From Streptomyces sp. NBC_01216 (GTDB taxonomy: Bacteria; Actinomycetota; Actinomycetes; Streptomycetales; Streptomycetaceae), in NCBI RefSeq assembly GCF_035994945.1, contig NZ_CP108677.1, forward strand, positions 3,906,001-3,970,000: 64,000 nucleotides of DNA, given 5' to 3'. The number at the start of each line of letters is the position of its first letter. Positions within the stretch are counted from its first letter, which is position 1. The notes below the pieces were generated by a model that did not search any database, had not been told where the DNA came from, and was given only the letters and a program-made list of their open reading frames with translations. The translations under genes were made by a program, and so were the position numbers. Shown here piece after piece: positions 24,651 to 33,182 of this stretch.

Positions 24651-25148
24651 CTATTCCGGCCCCAGTCGGAAGAGCGCCCAGACGACCTTGCCGTGGAGCG
24701 CCCCCGCCAGCGGGTGCCAGCCCCAGCTGTCGCTGAAGGAGTCGACCAGGAACAGCCCTCGTCCCGACTCCGACGCGCAGTCGCCCTCGGCCTCACGCGC
24801 CTCGGGACCCTGATGGCTCGGGTCACGCACCGCGCACACCAGACGGCCGGTCCAGCGCATCAGGTGGAGCCGCACGGGTGTGCCCCGGCCCTCGTCCTGG
24901 GGCGGGTCCGAGGGCATCGCGTGGCGCAGCGCGTTGGTGACGAGCTCGGAGACGACCAGGGCGACATCGTCGAAGCGGTCGGCGAGATCCCATGTGGTGA
25001 GCGTCGACTGGGTGAACTTCCGCGCGCCGCGTACCGCTTCGTAGCGAGGCGGGAGGGCGCAGGAGGCCGAGTTGGAGACGGTCTTGGGATCGATCGGAGG
25101 AAGCCCCTGCCGTAGCGGCTCGAGCATGGTCGATCCATTCGTCCCCAT
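24651..25148 (-). CDS. RsbW-like ATP-binding protein (anti-sigma factor type HATPase)
   Basis: 165 aa. GHKL ATPase motifs: N-box LVVSELVTNALRHA, G1-like VRDPSHQGPEA, G2 GRGLFLVDSFSDSWG, ending GKVVWALFRL. These single-domain proteins act as anti-sigma factors or serine kinases in the RsbW/SpoIIAB class. The start is ATG 25148, with GGGAG 8 bp upstream. It lies between a DUF397 gene and a DUF5753 HTH gene, the standard trio of AbaA/WhiJ-like loci that influence differentiation and antibiotic production. Its upstream region carries the second copy of the 27-bp element. Confidence 0.88.
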   Translation of the reverse strand: MGTNGSTMLEPLRQGLPPIDPKTVSNSASCALPPRYEAVRGARKFTQSTLTTWDLADRFDDVALVVSELVTNALRHAMPSDPPQDEGRGTPVRLHLMRWTGRLVCAVRDPSHQGPEAREAEGDCASESGRGLFLVDSFSDSWGWHPLAGALHGKVVWALFRLGPE

Positions 25149-25291
25149 GCGAGGCACTCCCGGGAATCGCGGCGAATCGCGGCTGTGGTGCGACGGCGTG
25201 GTGCTAGAGGTGCTGCCAAGGGTGCTGCGCCGCCGCGCCACGATCGAGTACGAGGCTGCGCGGGGTCCATGGTTCCGAATGCGCCCACGGT

Positions 25292-25318
25292 ATGCAAGGG
25301 CAGATGCACGTGCACGCG
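25292..25318 (-). promoter_or_regulatory. Shared 27-bp element, copy 2 (between ATPase and HTH genes)
   Basis: Reverse-complement match (24/27) to 23988-24014. It lies 144 bp upstream of the ATPase start and 171 bp upstream of the HTH start, in the divergent intergenic region. Confidence 0.6.
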
Positions 25319-25488
25319 CCGGACCTGTCCTTCCACGCGCCGATTCGGCGGATATCTTCCACCCCTTCCTTTCGTCTTCCCGGTGAAGTCGCCCTGAAGT
25401 TGCCCTCTTTCCGTAATCGCATGTGTACGGGCTGAAGCGTTTAGTGGCAGAATCCGGGACCCGGGAACGCGAAGGAGAGGCTGGAGCC

Positions 25489-26361
25489 GTGACCGCAGTC
25501 GAATCGAGCGGAACGAGTGGGAGCGTCGTACGACGCATCCTGCTGGGCTCGCAGCTGAGGCGGTTGCGCGAGTCGCGTGGCATCACCCGCGAGGCGGCCG
25601 GTTACTCGATCCGCGCCTCCGAGTCAAAGATCAGCCGCATGGAGTTGGGCAGGGTGAGCTTCAAGGCCAGAGACGTCGAGGACCTGCTCACGCTCTACGG
25701 TGTCAGCGACGAGGCGGAGCGCGGCTCGCTCCTCGGGCTCGCCCGTGAGGCCAATGTGGCCGGGTGGTGGCACAGCTTCGGCGACGTTCTGCCGGGATGG
25801 TTCCAGACCTACATCGGTCTCGAAGGCGCCGCCTCGCTCATCCGGGTCTACGAAGTCCAGTTCGTACACGGCCTGTTGCAGACCGAGGCGTACGCGCAGG
25901 CCGTCGTCACCCGGGGCATGCCGGACGCCCCGCGCGCCGAGATCGACCGGCGCGTCGCGCTGCGCCTCGAACGCCAGAAGATCCTCGTCTCCGAACACGC
26001 CCCCCGGGTCCACGCCGTCCTCGACGAGGCGGCCCTGCGCCGCCCCTACGGGGACCGGTCCGTCATGCGGGGGCAGTTGAGGCATCTGATCGAGGTGTCC
26101 GAGCACCCCTCCGTCACGCTTCAGGTGATGCCCTTCAGTTTCGGCGGGCACGCCGGCGAGAGCGGTTCGTTCACCATGCTCAGCTTCCCGGAGTCGGACC
26201 TGTCCGACGTCGTCTACCTGGAGCAGCTCACCAGCGCCCTCTACCTCGACAAGCGCGAGGAAGTCGGTCAGTACGCCCGGGTGATGGAGCGGCTCCAGGA
26301 GGACAGTCCCGACCCCGAGGAAAGCCGGGATCTTCTCCGGGGCCTCCTTCAACTCTCGTGA
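25489..26361 (+). CDS. WhiJ/AbaA-like HTH regulator (Xre HTH + DUF5753)
   Basis: 290 aa. N-terminal helix-turn-helix (about 15-70): LGSQLRRLRESRGITREAA, then SIRASESKISRMELGRVSF. C-terminal DUF5753 sensor-like domain beginning at about 95: WWHSFGDVLPGWFQTYIGLE, VHGLLQTEAYAQAV, RRVALRLERQKIL, VMPFSFGGHAGESGSF and DVVYLEQL. GTG 25489 follows AAGGAGAGG. The upstream extension lacks family features. In Streptomyces such regulators repress development-related genes until relieved. The adjacent DUF397 and RsbW-like genes complete the module. The shared 27-bp element is its likely binding site. Confidence 0.9.
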   Translation: MTAVESSGTSGSVVRRILLGSQLRRLRESRGITREAAGYSIRASESKISRMELGRVSFKARDVEDLLTLYGVSDEAERGSLLGLAREANVAGWWHSFGDVLPGWFQTYIGLEGAASLIRVYEVQFVHGLLQTEAYAQAVVTRGMPDAPRAEIDRRVALRLERQKILVSEHAPRVHAVLDEAALRRPYGDRSVMRGQLRHLIEVSEHPSVTLQVMPFSFGGHAGESGSFTMLSFPESDLSDVVYLEQLTSALYLDKREEVGQYARVMERLQEDSPDPEESRDLLRGLLQLS

Positions 26362-26437
26362 TACGTCAGTACGATGACGTGACATCAGTTCACGGCAGTG
26401 CCGACGTCCGCCACCGCGGGTTAAGGGGTCTCGTCCT

Positions 26438-27895
26438 ATGTCCTACTTCACCGACCTGGCCCACCAGTACATAGACGGCGAGTGGAAGCCCGGCAGCGGG
26501 TCGTGGGACATCATCGACTTCAACCCCTACACCGGGGAGAAGCTCGCCTCGATCACCATCGCCACCACCGACGAGGTCGACCACGCCTACCGGGCCGCCG
26601 AACGAGCCCAGACGGCATGGGCCGAGACCAACCCGTACACCCGCCGCCTCGTCTTCGAGCGCGCGCTGCGGATCGTCGAGGACCGCGAGCAGGAGATCGC
26701 CGAGACGATCGTCGCCGAACTCGGCGGGACCCGCCTGAAGGCGGGGTTCGAGCTGCACCTCGCCAAGGAGTTCCTCCGCGAGGCGATCCAGCTGGCGCTC
26801 CGGCCCGAGGGCCGCATCCTGCCCTCGCCGGTCGACGGCAAGGAGAACCGCGTCTACCGTCTCCCGGTCGGTGTCGTCGGCGTCATCTCGCCCTTCAACT
26901 TCCCCTTCCTCCTCTCGCTCAAGTCGGTCGCTCCCGCGCTGGCCCTCGGCAACGCCGTCGTCCTCAAGCCGCACCAGAACACCCCGGTCTGCGGCGGCAC
27001 GCTCGTCGCGAAGGTCCTGGAGGAAGCCGGGCTGCCCGCCGGGCTGCTGAACGTCGTCGTGACGGACATCGCCGAGATCGGCGACGCGCTGCTGACCCAC
27101 CCGATCCCGAAGGTCATCTCCTTCACCGGCTCCGACCGGGTCGGCCGCCACGTCGCCACCGTCTGCGCGCAGAACTTCAAGCACGCGATCCTCGAACTCG
27201 GCGGCAACAGCGCCTTGATCGTCCTCGACGACGCGGACGTCGACTACGCGGTGGACGCGGCCGTCTTCAGCCGTTTCGTACACCAGGGCCAGGTCTGCAT
27301 GGCCGCCAACCGGATTCTCGTGGACCGCGGCCTGGAGCAGGAGTTCACCGAGAAGTTCGTGGCGAAGGTCGCGACCCTGCGCGTGGGCGACCCGGCCGAC
27401 CCCGGCACGCACATCGGGCCGCTCATCAACCCCCAGCAGGCCGAAGCGGTGTCCTCCCTCGTGGACCAGACGGTCGAGGAAGGCGCGACGGCACTGCTCC
27501 ACGGCACGGTGGACGGCAACGTCGTCTCGCCCTCCGTGCTCACCGGCATCGCGCCCGGCGCACCCGTGCTGAGCCAGGAGATCTTCGGCCCGGTGGCGCT
27601 GATCGTCCCCTTCGACGGCGAGGACGAGGCCGTACGGATCGCCAACGACACGCCCTACGGCCTGAGCGGCGCCGTCCACACCGGTGACGTCGAGCGGGGC
27701 GTGCGGATCGCCAAGCGCATCCACACCGGCATGATCCACATCAACGACGGCACCGTGCACGACGAGCCGATCGTGCCCTTCGGCGGGGAGAAGCACTCGG
27801 GCATAGGGCGCCTGAACGGCGACTCGATGATCGACGCCTTCACGACCCAGAAGTGGATCTCGGTCCAGCACGGCCGCAGCCGCTTCCCGTTCTGA
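26438..27895 (+). CDS. Aldehyde dehydrogenase family protein (benzaldehyde dehydrogenase-like)
   Basis: NAD(P)-dependent oxidation of an aldehyde to an acid, 485 aa, full length for the family. Catalytic Cys287 in HQGQVCMAANR and general base Glu253 in ILELGGNS are present. The nucleotide-binding segment is ISPFNFPFLLSLKS, KPHQNTP and FTGSDRVG. The C-terminal EIFGPVALIVPF and PFGGEKHSGIGR motifs are typical. The first residues, YIDGEWKPGSGSWDIIDFNP, agree with the ATG start, and AAGGGG precedes it. Monocistronic. The substrate is not deducible. The overall pattern is closest to vanillin/benzaldehyde dehydrogenases. Confidence 0.88.
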   Translation: MSYFTDLAHQYIDGEWKPGSGSWDIIDFNPYTGEKLASITIATTDEVDHAYRAAERAQTAWAETNPYTRRLVFERALRIVEDREQEIAETIVAELGGTRLKAGFELHLAKEFLREAIQLALRPEGRILPSPVDGKENRVYRLPVGVVGVISPFNFPFLLSLKSVAPALALGNAVVLKPHQNTPVCGGTLVAKVLEEAGLPAGLLNVVVTDIAEIGDALLTHPIPKVISFTGSDRVGRHVATVCAQNFKHAILELGGNSALIVLDDADVDYAVDAAVFSRFVHQGQVCMAANRILVDRGLEQEFTEKFVAKVATLRVGDPADPGTHIGPLINPQQAEAVSSLVDQTVEEGATALLHGTVDGNVVSPSVLTGIAPGAPVLSQEIFGPVALIVPFDGEDEAVRIANDTPYGLSGAVHTGDVERGVRIAKRIHTGMIHINDGTVHDEPIVPFGGEKHSGIGRLNGDSMIDAFTTQKWISVQHGRSRFPF

Positions 27896-27952
27896 CGCCG
27901 TTCCCCGGGCGGTACGGGGTCGAGGCCGACCCCGTACCCGCCCGGCGGGTTC

Positions 27953-29365
27953 TCAGTGGTGGAAGGCGGTCGCCGCCGCCTTGTCGCGGCTGAGCGGGTG
28001 CGGCTGTCTGCGCAGTTCGGGCAGCAGCCGGTTCAGGTCGTCCACGAACAGCGCCGCGAGGTCGGCCGAGAAGCCGTTGCGGCAGACCACGCGCAGGACG
28101 GACAGGTCCTCCCGGTCGGGCGGGAAGGTGTACGCCGGGACGAGCCAGCCGTGTTCGCGCAGGCGCCGCGAGACGTCGAAGACGTCGTAGGCCGTGATCT
28201 CGGGGGCGGTGGTGAAAGCGAACACGGGCAGCTGGTCACCGCGTGTCAGGAGCCGGAAGTCGCCCATGGCCTCGATCCGTTCGGCCAGACCGCGGGCGAT
28301 GTCCCGGCTGGTCTGCTGGACCACCCGGTAGCCCTCCCGGCCGAGCCGCAGGAAGGTGTAGTACTGCGCCACCACCTGGGCGCCCGGACGGGAGAAGTTC
28401 AGGGCGAAGGTGGGCATGTCGCCGCCGAGGTAGTTGACCCGGAACACCAGCTCCTCGGGGAGTTCGGCCGAGGAGCGCCACAGAGCCCAGCCGACACCCG
28501 GATAGACGAGGCCGTACTTGTGGCCGGAGGTGTTGATCGAGGAGACTCGGGGCAGCCGGAAGTCCCACACCAGATCCTCGTCGAGGAACGGTGCGACCAT
28601 CCCGCCGGAAGCCCCGTCCACGTGCACGGGGACGTCCAGGCCGGTGCGCTCCCGGAGGGCGTCCAGGGCGGCGCAGAGATCGGCGACCGGCTCGTAGGAG
28701 CCGTCGAAGGTGGAACCCAGGACGGCCACCACGCCGATGGTGTTCTCGTCGCAGAGCTCCGCCGCCGCCTGCGGGTCCAGATGGAAACGGTCCCCCTCCA
28801 TGGGCACGAGCCGGGCCTCGACCTCCCAGAAGGTGCAGAACTTCTCCCAGCAGACCTGGACGTTGACCCCCATCACCAGATTGGGCCGGGCGGTGCCCGG
28901 ATAGCGGTCGCCGTTGCGCTTGGCCCAGCGTCGCTTCAGGGCCATCCCGGCCAGCATGCAGGCTTCGCTGGAACCTGTGGTGGAACAGCCGACGGCGGCG
29001 CCCGGGTCCGGCGCGTGCCACAGGTCGGCGAGCATCGCCACGCAGCGCCGCTCGAGTTCCGCGGTCCGCGGGTACTCGTCCTTGTCGATCATGTTCTTGT
29101 CGCGGCACTCCGCCATGAGCACTCCGGCCTGCGGCTCCATCCAGGTGGTGACGAAGGTGGCGAGGTTCAGGCGGGAGTTCCCGTCCAGCATCAGCTCGTC
29201 GTGGACCAGCTGGTAGGCGCTGGTGGGCGGCAGCGGCCCGTCGGGCAGGCGATGGTGCGGGGGCGCGTCGGTCATACCGCCGGCGGGGTTGGCCTCGCCG
29301 TAGAAGGGGTTGAGGGCGAGGCGCGGGTTCGCCGTCTGGGCGGCGGGTCCCTTGTGCAAGGCCAT
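27953..29365 (-). CDS. gadB: Glutamate decarboxylase
   Basis: PLP enzyme converting glutamate to GABA and CO2, 470 aa, cytosolic. Group II decarboxylase signature with the PLP-binding lysine in SGHKYGLVYPGVGW (Lys283), plus STTGSSEACMLAGMALKRRW, HVDGASGG and the N-terminal ETTY-like NLATFVTTWMEPQA typical of GAD. Start ATG 29365 with AAGGAG 7 bp upstream. No glutamate/GABA antiporter gene is adjacent, so an acid-resistance role is uncertain. GABA metabolism or redox balance is equally possible. Confidence 0.93.
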   Translation of the reverse strand: MALHKGPAAQTANPRLALNPFYGEANPAGGMTDAPPHHRLPDGPLPPTSAYQLVHDELMLDGNSRLNLATFVTTWMEPQAGVLMAECRDKNMIDKDEYPRTAELERRCVAMLADLWHAPDPGAAVGCSTTGSSEACMLAGMALKRRWAKRNGDRYPGTARPNLVMGVNVQVCWEKFCTFWEVEARLVPMEGDRFHLDPQAAAELCDENTIGVVAVLGSTFDGSYEPVADLCAALDALRERTGLDVPVHVDGASGGMVAPFLDEDLVWDFRLPRVSSINTSGHKYGLVYPGVGWALWRSSAELPEELVFRVNYLGGDMPTFALNFSRPGAQVVAQYYTFLRLGREGYRVVQQTSRDIARGLAERIEAMGDFRLLTRGDQLPVFAFTTAPEITAYDVFDVSRRLREHGWLVPAYTFPPDREDLSVLRVVCRNGFSADLAALFVDDLNRLLPELRRQPHPLSRDKAAATAFHH

Positions 29366-29465
29366 GGGGCACTCCTTCGGAAGAGGATCGCGGGCGGGGA
29401 GGGCACCGGACCCTCGGGCGCGAGCCCGGGCGGCCCGACGAGGGCGCGTCAGCCCCTCCCGGGGG

Positions 29466-29834
29466 TCAGGAACGGGGCGCGATCACGGCCGCCGTGCCGT
29501 AGGCGCAGACCTCCGTTCCCACGTCCGCCGCCTCCGTCACGTCGAAACGGAACATCAGCACCGCGTTCGCGCCCCGGGCCCGCGCCTGCTCGATCAGCCG
29601 GTTCATCGCCTGGTTCCGGGTCTCCACCAGGGTCTTCGTCAGCCCCCTGAGCTCACCGCCGATCATCGACTTCAGGCTGGCGCCGATCTGGCTGCCCAGG
29701 TGCCGGGACCGCACGGTGAGTCCGAAGACCTCGCCGATCACCTGCCGGACCTCGTAGCCGGGGACGTCGTTGGTCGTCACGACCAGCACGTCGGACTGCG
29801 CTACCTGACCGCCGCCGTACTCATCGATGCCCAT
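29466..29834 (-). CDS. YbjQ/UPF0145 family protein
   Basis: 122 aa of a conserved family of unknown function that forms pentamers. Conserved segments: VVTTNDVPGYEVRQVIGEVFGLTVRS, IGGELRGLTKTLVETRNQAMNRL, and ARGANAVLMFRFDV, with the final strand YGTAAVIAP. Two in-frame ATGs (29840 and 29834) follow AGGAGGTGG. The second is preferred because the Shine-Dalgarno is 8 bp away rather than 2. Confidence 0.88.
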   Translation of the reverse strand: MGIDEYGGGQVAQSDVLVVTTNDVPGYEVRQVIGEVFGLTVRSRHLGSQIGASLKSMIGGELRGLTKTLVETRNQAMNRLIEQARARGANAVLMFRFDVTEAADVGTEVCAYGTAAVIAPRS

Positions 29835-29984
29835 GCGCATCCACCTCCTGGCCTCCAGCCTCGGGCGCTTCGCGTCCTCCCGCATCCTGGAGGGGGCCGG
29901 TGGAACCCGGACCCGGGAGAATGCGTTGATACCTTGAGGCGGCCGTCCCCCCGCCCCCGTCGACCGAGCAGGAGCCCGGAACCC

Positions 29985-30671
29985 GTGAACACGCTTGCCC
30001 TCGGACCGAGCTGGCTGGACCCGGACTACCTGATCCAGACCTTCGGTCTGATCGGCGTCCTGGTCATCGTCTTCGCCGAGTCCGGCCTCCTCATCGGGTT
30101 CTTCCTGCCCGGCGACTCGCTGCTCTTCACCACCGGGCTGCTGGTCACCACCGGCATGCTGGACACACCGCTGTGGCTGGTCTGCACCCTCATCGCGCTC
30201 GCCGCGATCATCGGCGACCAGGTCGGCTACCTCTTCGGCCGCAAGGTCGGCCCGGCCCTCTTCCGGCGCCCCGACTCCAAGCTCTTCAAGCAGGAGAACG
30301 TGGAGAAGGCGCACGAGTTCTTCGAGAAGCACGGCCCGAAGTCGCTGATCCTGGCCCGCTTCGTCCCCATCGTCCGCACCTTCACGCCGATCATCGCCGG
30401 TGTGAGCCGGATGAACTACCGCTCGTTCATCGTCTTCAACATCGTCGGCGGCGTGCTGTGGGGCGTGGGTGTCACCGTCCTCGGCGCCTCCCTCGGAAAG
30501 ATCGACTTCGTGCACAAGCACATCGAGGCGATCCTCATCCTGATCGTCCTCGTCTCGGTGGTCCCGATCGTGATCGAGTTCCTCCGGGCCCGCTCCCAGA
30601 GCAAGAAGACCGTCCGAGCCCAGGACGACGCCCCGGCCCCCACCAAGCGCGGCCGGCACGCCAGGCACTGA
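29985..30671 (+). CDS. DedA family membrane protein
   Basis: 228-aa integral membrane protein. DedA/SNARE-associated family proteins act in membrane homeostasis, some as undecaprenyl-phosphate or lipid flippases. Conserved elements: FAESGLLIGFFLPGDSLLF (re-entrant region), GDQVGYLFGRKVGP, FFEKHGPKSLILARFVPIVRTFTPIIAG and the NIVGGVLWG helix. A basic cytoplasmic tail, KRGRHARH, ends it. GTG 29985 with AGGAG upstream. Monocistronic with a strong terminator downstream. Confidence 0.92.
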   Translation: MNTLALGPSWLDPDYLIQTFGLIGVLVIVFAESGLLIGFFLPGDSLLFTTGLLVTTGMLDTPLWLVCTLIALAAIIGDQVGYLFGRKVGPALFRRPDSKLFKQENVEKAHEFFEKHGPKSLILARFVPIVRTFTPIIAGVSRMNYRSFIVFNIVGGVLWGVGVTVLGASLGKIDFVHKHIEAILILIVLVSVVPIVIEFLRARSQSKKTVRAQDDAPAPTKRGRHARH

Positions 30672-30697
30672 CCCTCCCGTCCCCGCGGCACGCGCCC

Positions 30698-30732
30698 GCC
30701 CGCGGCACCTCTGCCGCGGGCGGTCCCCTTTC
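30698..30732 (+). terminator. Terminator after the DedA gene
   Basis: GCCCGCGGCA (30698-30707) pairs perfectly with TGCCGCGGGC (30712-30721) with loop CCTC, followed by CCCCTTT. Confidence 0.7.
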
Positions 30733-30755
30733 CGGCGGCGATGCCCGTCGTGGCA

Positions 30756-30821
30756 CTACGTGTTGCGAGAGTCCCTCCTGGCCCTCCGGGCGGACGGAGC
30801 TACTTCCGCAACACGCCCTAG
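30756..30821. repeat. Palindromic interspersed repeat (full copy) supplying a stop codon
   Basis: Inverted repeat CGTGTTGCG (30759-30767) / CGCAACACG (30807-30815) flanking a second inner inverted repeat (CCCTCCGGGCGG). Read on the minus strand it begins TAGGGCGTGTTGCGGAA, whose TAG is the stop codon of the ThrE-like gene. A half copy with the same 17 bases and the inner 15 bases occurs at 56218-56257. MITE-like or a specialised terminator. Confidence 0.6.
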
Positions 30822-32464
30822 AAACCCCTCGTGCGCTTCGCCGCGCGGCGCGCCGCCGCCGTGCGCGGAGCCTGAATGAACAGCCGGGCCAGCTCGCTTC
30901 CCAGGTTCACCCCGATGGCGATCGCCAGCGCCAGCGCCGCCGCCTTCGCGAGATAGGCGAAGCCCTGGTCGAGATTGTTCTGGGCGATCGCCAGCACCCC
31001 GAAGTACGTCGCGGAACCCGGCAGCAGCGGCCCGATCGCCGCCGTCACGTACGGCAGGGACGAGGTGTGGTGGTACCGGGCGATCAACTGCCCGAAGAGC
31101 CCCACCAGGCCCGCCGCCACCGCCGTGGCCATCACCGCGGAACCGTCCGCGGTCACCGCGATCGAGGCGTACACCACCCACGCCACCCCGCCGTTCAGCG
31201 TCGCGAAGAGCACCGTCGCCCTGGACTGCTGCAACAGGACCGCGAACGTCATGGACAGCACCATCGCCGCCACGATCTGCACCGTGGGCCGCTCGACCGC
31301 GCTGAGCGCCCCCTCCGGATTGAGCTGGGCGCCGAACTGCACCGCCACGTACAGCACCGACAGCACGCCCACCACGATCGCCACGAAGAAGTAGCCGACC
31401 TCCAGCAGGCGCGCCGACGCCGTGATGTAGAACCCGGTCAGACCGTCCTGCACGGCCGCCACCAGCGCCCGTCCCGGGATCAGCGCGAACAGCCCACCGG
31501 TGATGACCGCCGACGGTCTCAGATCCGCGTGCAGCAGCGTCAGCAGCACGCCCAACGCGGCCGGCGGCATCGCGGCCACCAGGAACTGGTAGAACTCCGG
31601 CAGCCCGCGCCCCGCGAACAGCCAGGCCAGCCGGTCACCGAGCACCGCTCCCATCGCGGCCACGAAGAACACCGTCGCGCCGCCGCCCAGGAGCATGGAG
31701 GCCGCACCCGCCAGCACACCGGCCGACGTCGTCAGCACCCACCCCGGATACGGGTGGCGGTTGCGCCGCATCTCCGCCAGCCGCCGGTACGCCTCCTCCG
31801 GCGTGACCTCGTGGGCCTCGGCGTTGATGTCCGCCAGCAGCTGGTACACGGCCTCCAGACGCGTGTAGTCCGTGCCCCGGCGCCGTACCGTCCGGTTCGC
31901 CGTGACCGGATGGTCCACCAGCGACGGCTGGTGCGTGATCGACAACAGCGTGAACGTCACCGTCGGTTCGCACCGGTCCAGCCCGTACGAACGGCAGATC
32001 GCGAACATCGCCGCCTCGACGTCCTCCGCGGCCTCGCCCCCCGCGAGCAGCAGCTCCCCGATCCGCAGCGTCAGGTCGAGCACACGCCCCACCGCGGGAC
32101 CCGACTCGTCCTCGCGGTGCGCCGGAGCGTCCGGCACCGGCCGGTCGCCCACCGGCAGCTTCAGCAGCGTCCGCATCCGGTCCTGCCACGGCGCGTCCAC
32201 CGACAGCTTCGCCAGCGGGACGCCGTGCACCGGAGTGAACACCGACGGCGGATGCCTCACCGAGTAGGTGGACGGCGGGGCGAACGCCGAACCCTCGGGC
32301 TCGACGGCCGGCTCGGCCGCGAACCCCTCGGGTACCGCGAACTCGGAGGTCGGATGCTCCTCCTCCGGGACCCAGGTCTGCTGCACCCCGGCGGGCGGGG
32401 TGAACGCGCTGCGCGCCTCGTCCGACTGCGGCTTCCGGTCCTCCGGTCCTTCCGGCTCCGCCAC
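30818..32464 (-). CDS. ThrE-family threonine/serine exporter
   Basis: 548-aa polytopic membrane protein combining ThrP1 and ThrP2 regions. The first ~105 residues are a disordered Pro/Glu-rich extension. Then come the soluble ThrE motif (LDLTLRIGELLLAGGEAAEDVEAA, YGLDRCEPTVTFTLLSITH) and about ten hydrophobic helices (GWVLTTSAGVLAGAAS, FVAAMGAVLGDRLAW, LIPGRALVAAVQDGLTG, GPLLPGSATYFGVLAI). Export of Thr/Ser by proton antiport is known for the Corynebacterium protein. GTG start at 32464. Its TAG stop lies inside a palindromic repeat. Confidence 0.85.
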   Translation of the reverse strand: MAEPEGPEDRKPQSDEARSAFTPPAGVQQTWVPEEEHPTSEFAVPEGFAAEPAVEPEGSAFAPPSTYSVRHPPSVFTPVHGVPLAKLSVDAPWQDRMRTLLKLPVGDRPVPDAPAHREDESGPAVGRVLDLTLRIGELLLAGGEAAEDVEAAMFAICRSYGLDRCEPTVTFTLLSITHQPSLVDHPVTANRTVRRRGTDYTRLEAVYQLLADINAEAHEVTPEEAYRRLAEMRRNRHPYPGWVLTTSAGVLAGAASMLLGGGATVFFVAAMGAVLGDRLAWLFAGRGLPEFYQFLVAAMPPAALGVLLTLLHADLRPSAVITGGLFALIPGRALVAAVQDGLTGFYITASARLLEVGYFFVAIVVGVLSVLYVAVQFGAQLNPEGALSAVERPTVQIVAAMVLSMTFAVLLQQSRATVLFATLNGGVAWVVYASIAVTADGSAVMATAVAAGLVGLFGQLIARYHHTSSLPYVTAAIGPLLPGSATYFGVLAIAQNNLDQGFAYLAKAAALALAIAIGVNLGSELARLFIQAPRTAAARRAAKRTRGF

Positions 32465-32585
32465 TGGATATCGCCCTCACTCCGCGGTGTACACGGCCTC
32501 GCCCAGTATGAACGCGTGACGGGCGGCGCACCTCATGGAGATGCACCGCCCGTCACGTGTACAGCTGCCTATCGGCGCGCCCCGA

Positions 32586-33080
32586 TCAGTGGGAGCCGCC
32601 CTGCGCCTGCAGGCGCTTGTAGGATGCCTCGATCTCGGCCTCGGCCTCGGCGCGGCCGACCCAGTCGGCGCCCTCGACCGACTTGCCCGGCTCCAGGTCC
32701 TTGTAGACCTCGAAGAAGTGCTGGATCTCCAGGCGGTCGAACTCGGAGACGTGGTGGATGTCCCGCAGGTGCTCCACGCGGGGGTCCGAGGCCGGGACGC
32801 ACAGCAGCTTGTCGTCGCCGCCCGCCTCGTCCGTCATCCGGAACATGCCGATCGCGCGGCACTTGATCAGGCAGCCGGGGAACGTCGGCTCGTCCAGAAT
32901 GACCAGCGCGTCCAGCGGGTCGCCGTCCTCGCCGAGCGTGTTCTCGACGAAGCCGTAGTCGGCCGGGTAGCTGGTCGAGGTGAACAGACGGCGGTCCAGA
33001 CGGATGCGACCCGTCTCGTGGTCGACCTCGTACTTGTTCCGCGACCCCTTCGGGATCTCGATGGTGACGTCGAACTCCAC
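32586..33080 (-). CDS. ppa: Inorganic pyrophosphatase (family I)
   Basis: Hydrolyses pyrophosphate to phosphate, pulling biosynthetic reactions forward. 164 aa, normal for the prokaryotic hexameric form. The active-site signature DGDPLDALV supplies the Mg-binding aspartates, and [26 protein letters not shown] and [13 protein letters not shown] are conserved. GTG 33080 ([10 protein letters not shown]) is preceded by AGGAGG. A further upstream start lacks homology. It is divergent from dacB with about 100 bp between, an arrangement common in Streptomyces. Confidence 0.96.
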   Translation of the reverse strand: MEFDVTIEIPKGSRNKYEVDHETGRIRLDRRLFTSTSYPADYGFVENTLGEDGDPLDALVILDEPTFPGCLIKCRAIGMFRMTDEAGGDDKLLCVPASDPRVEHLRDIHHVSEFDRLEIQHFFEVYKDLEPGKSVEGADWVGRAEAEAEIEASYKRLQAQGGSH

Positions 33081-33182
33081 GGGTGGCTCCTCCTGAATCA
33101 ACACATGTGAATGCCTGCGGCAACGCGCAGTGATTAAGTGTCCCTCACGCCTGTGTGTGATCGCGAAAGGGGCTGGTCAGCA

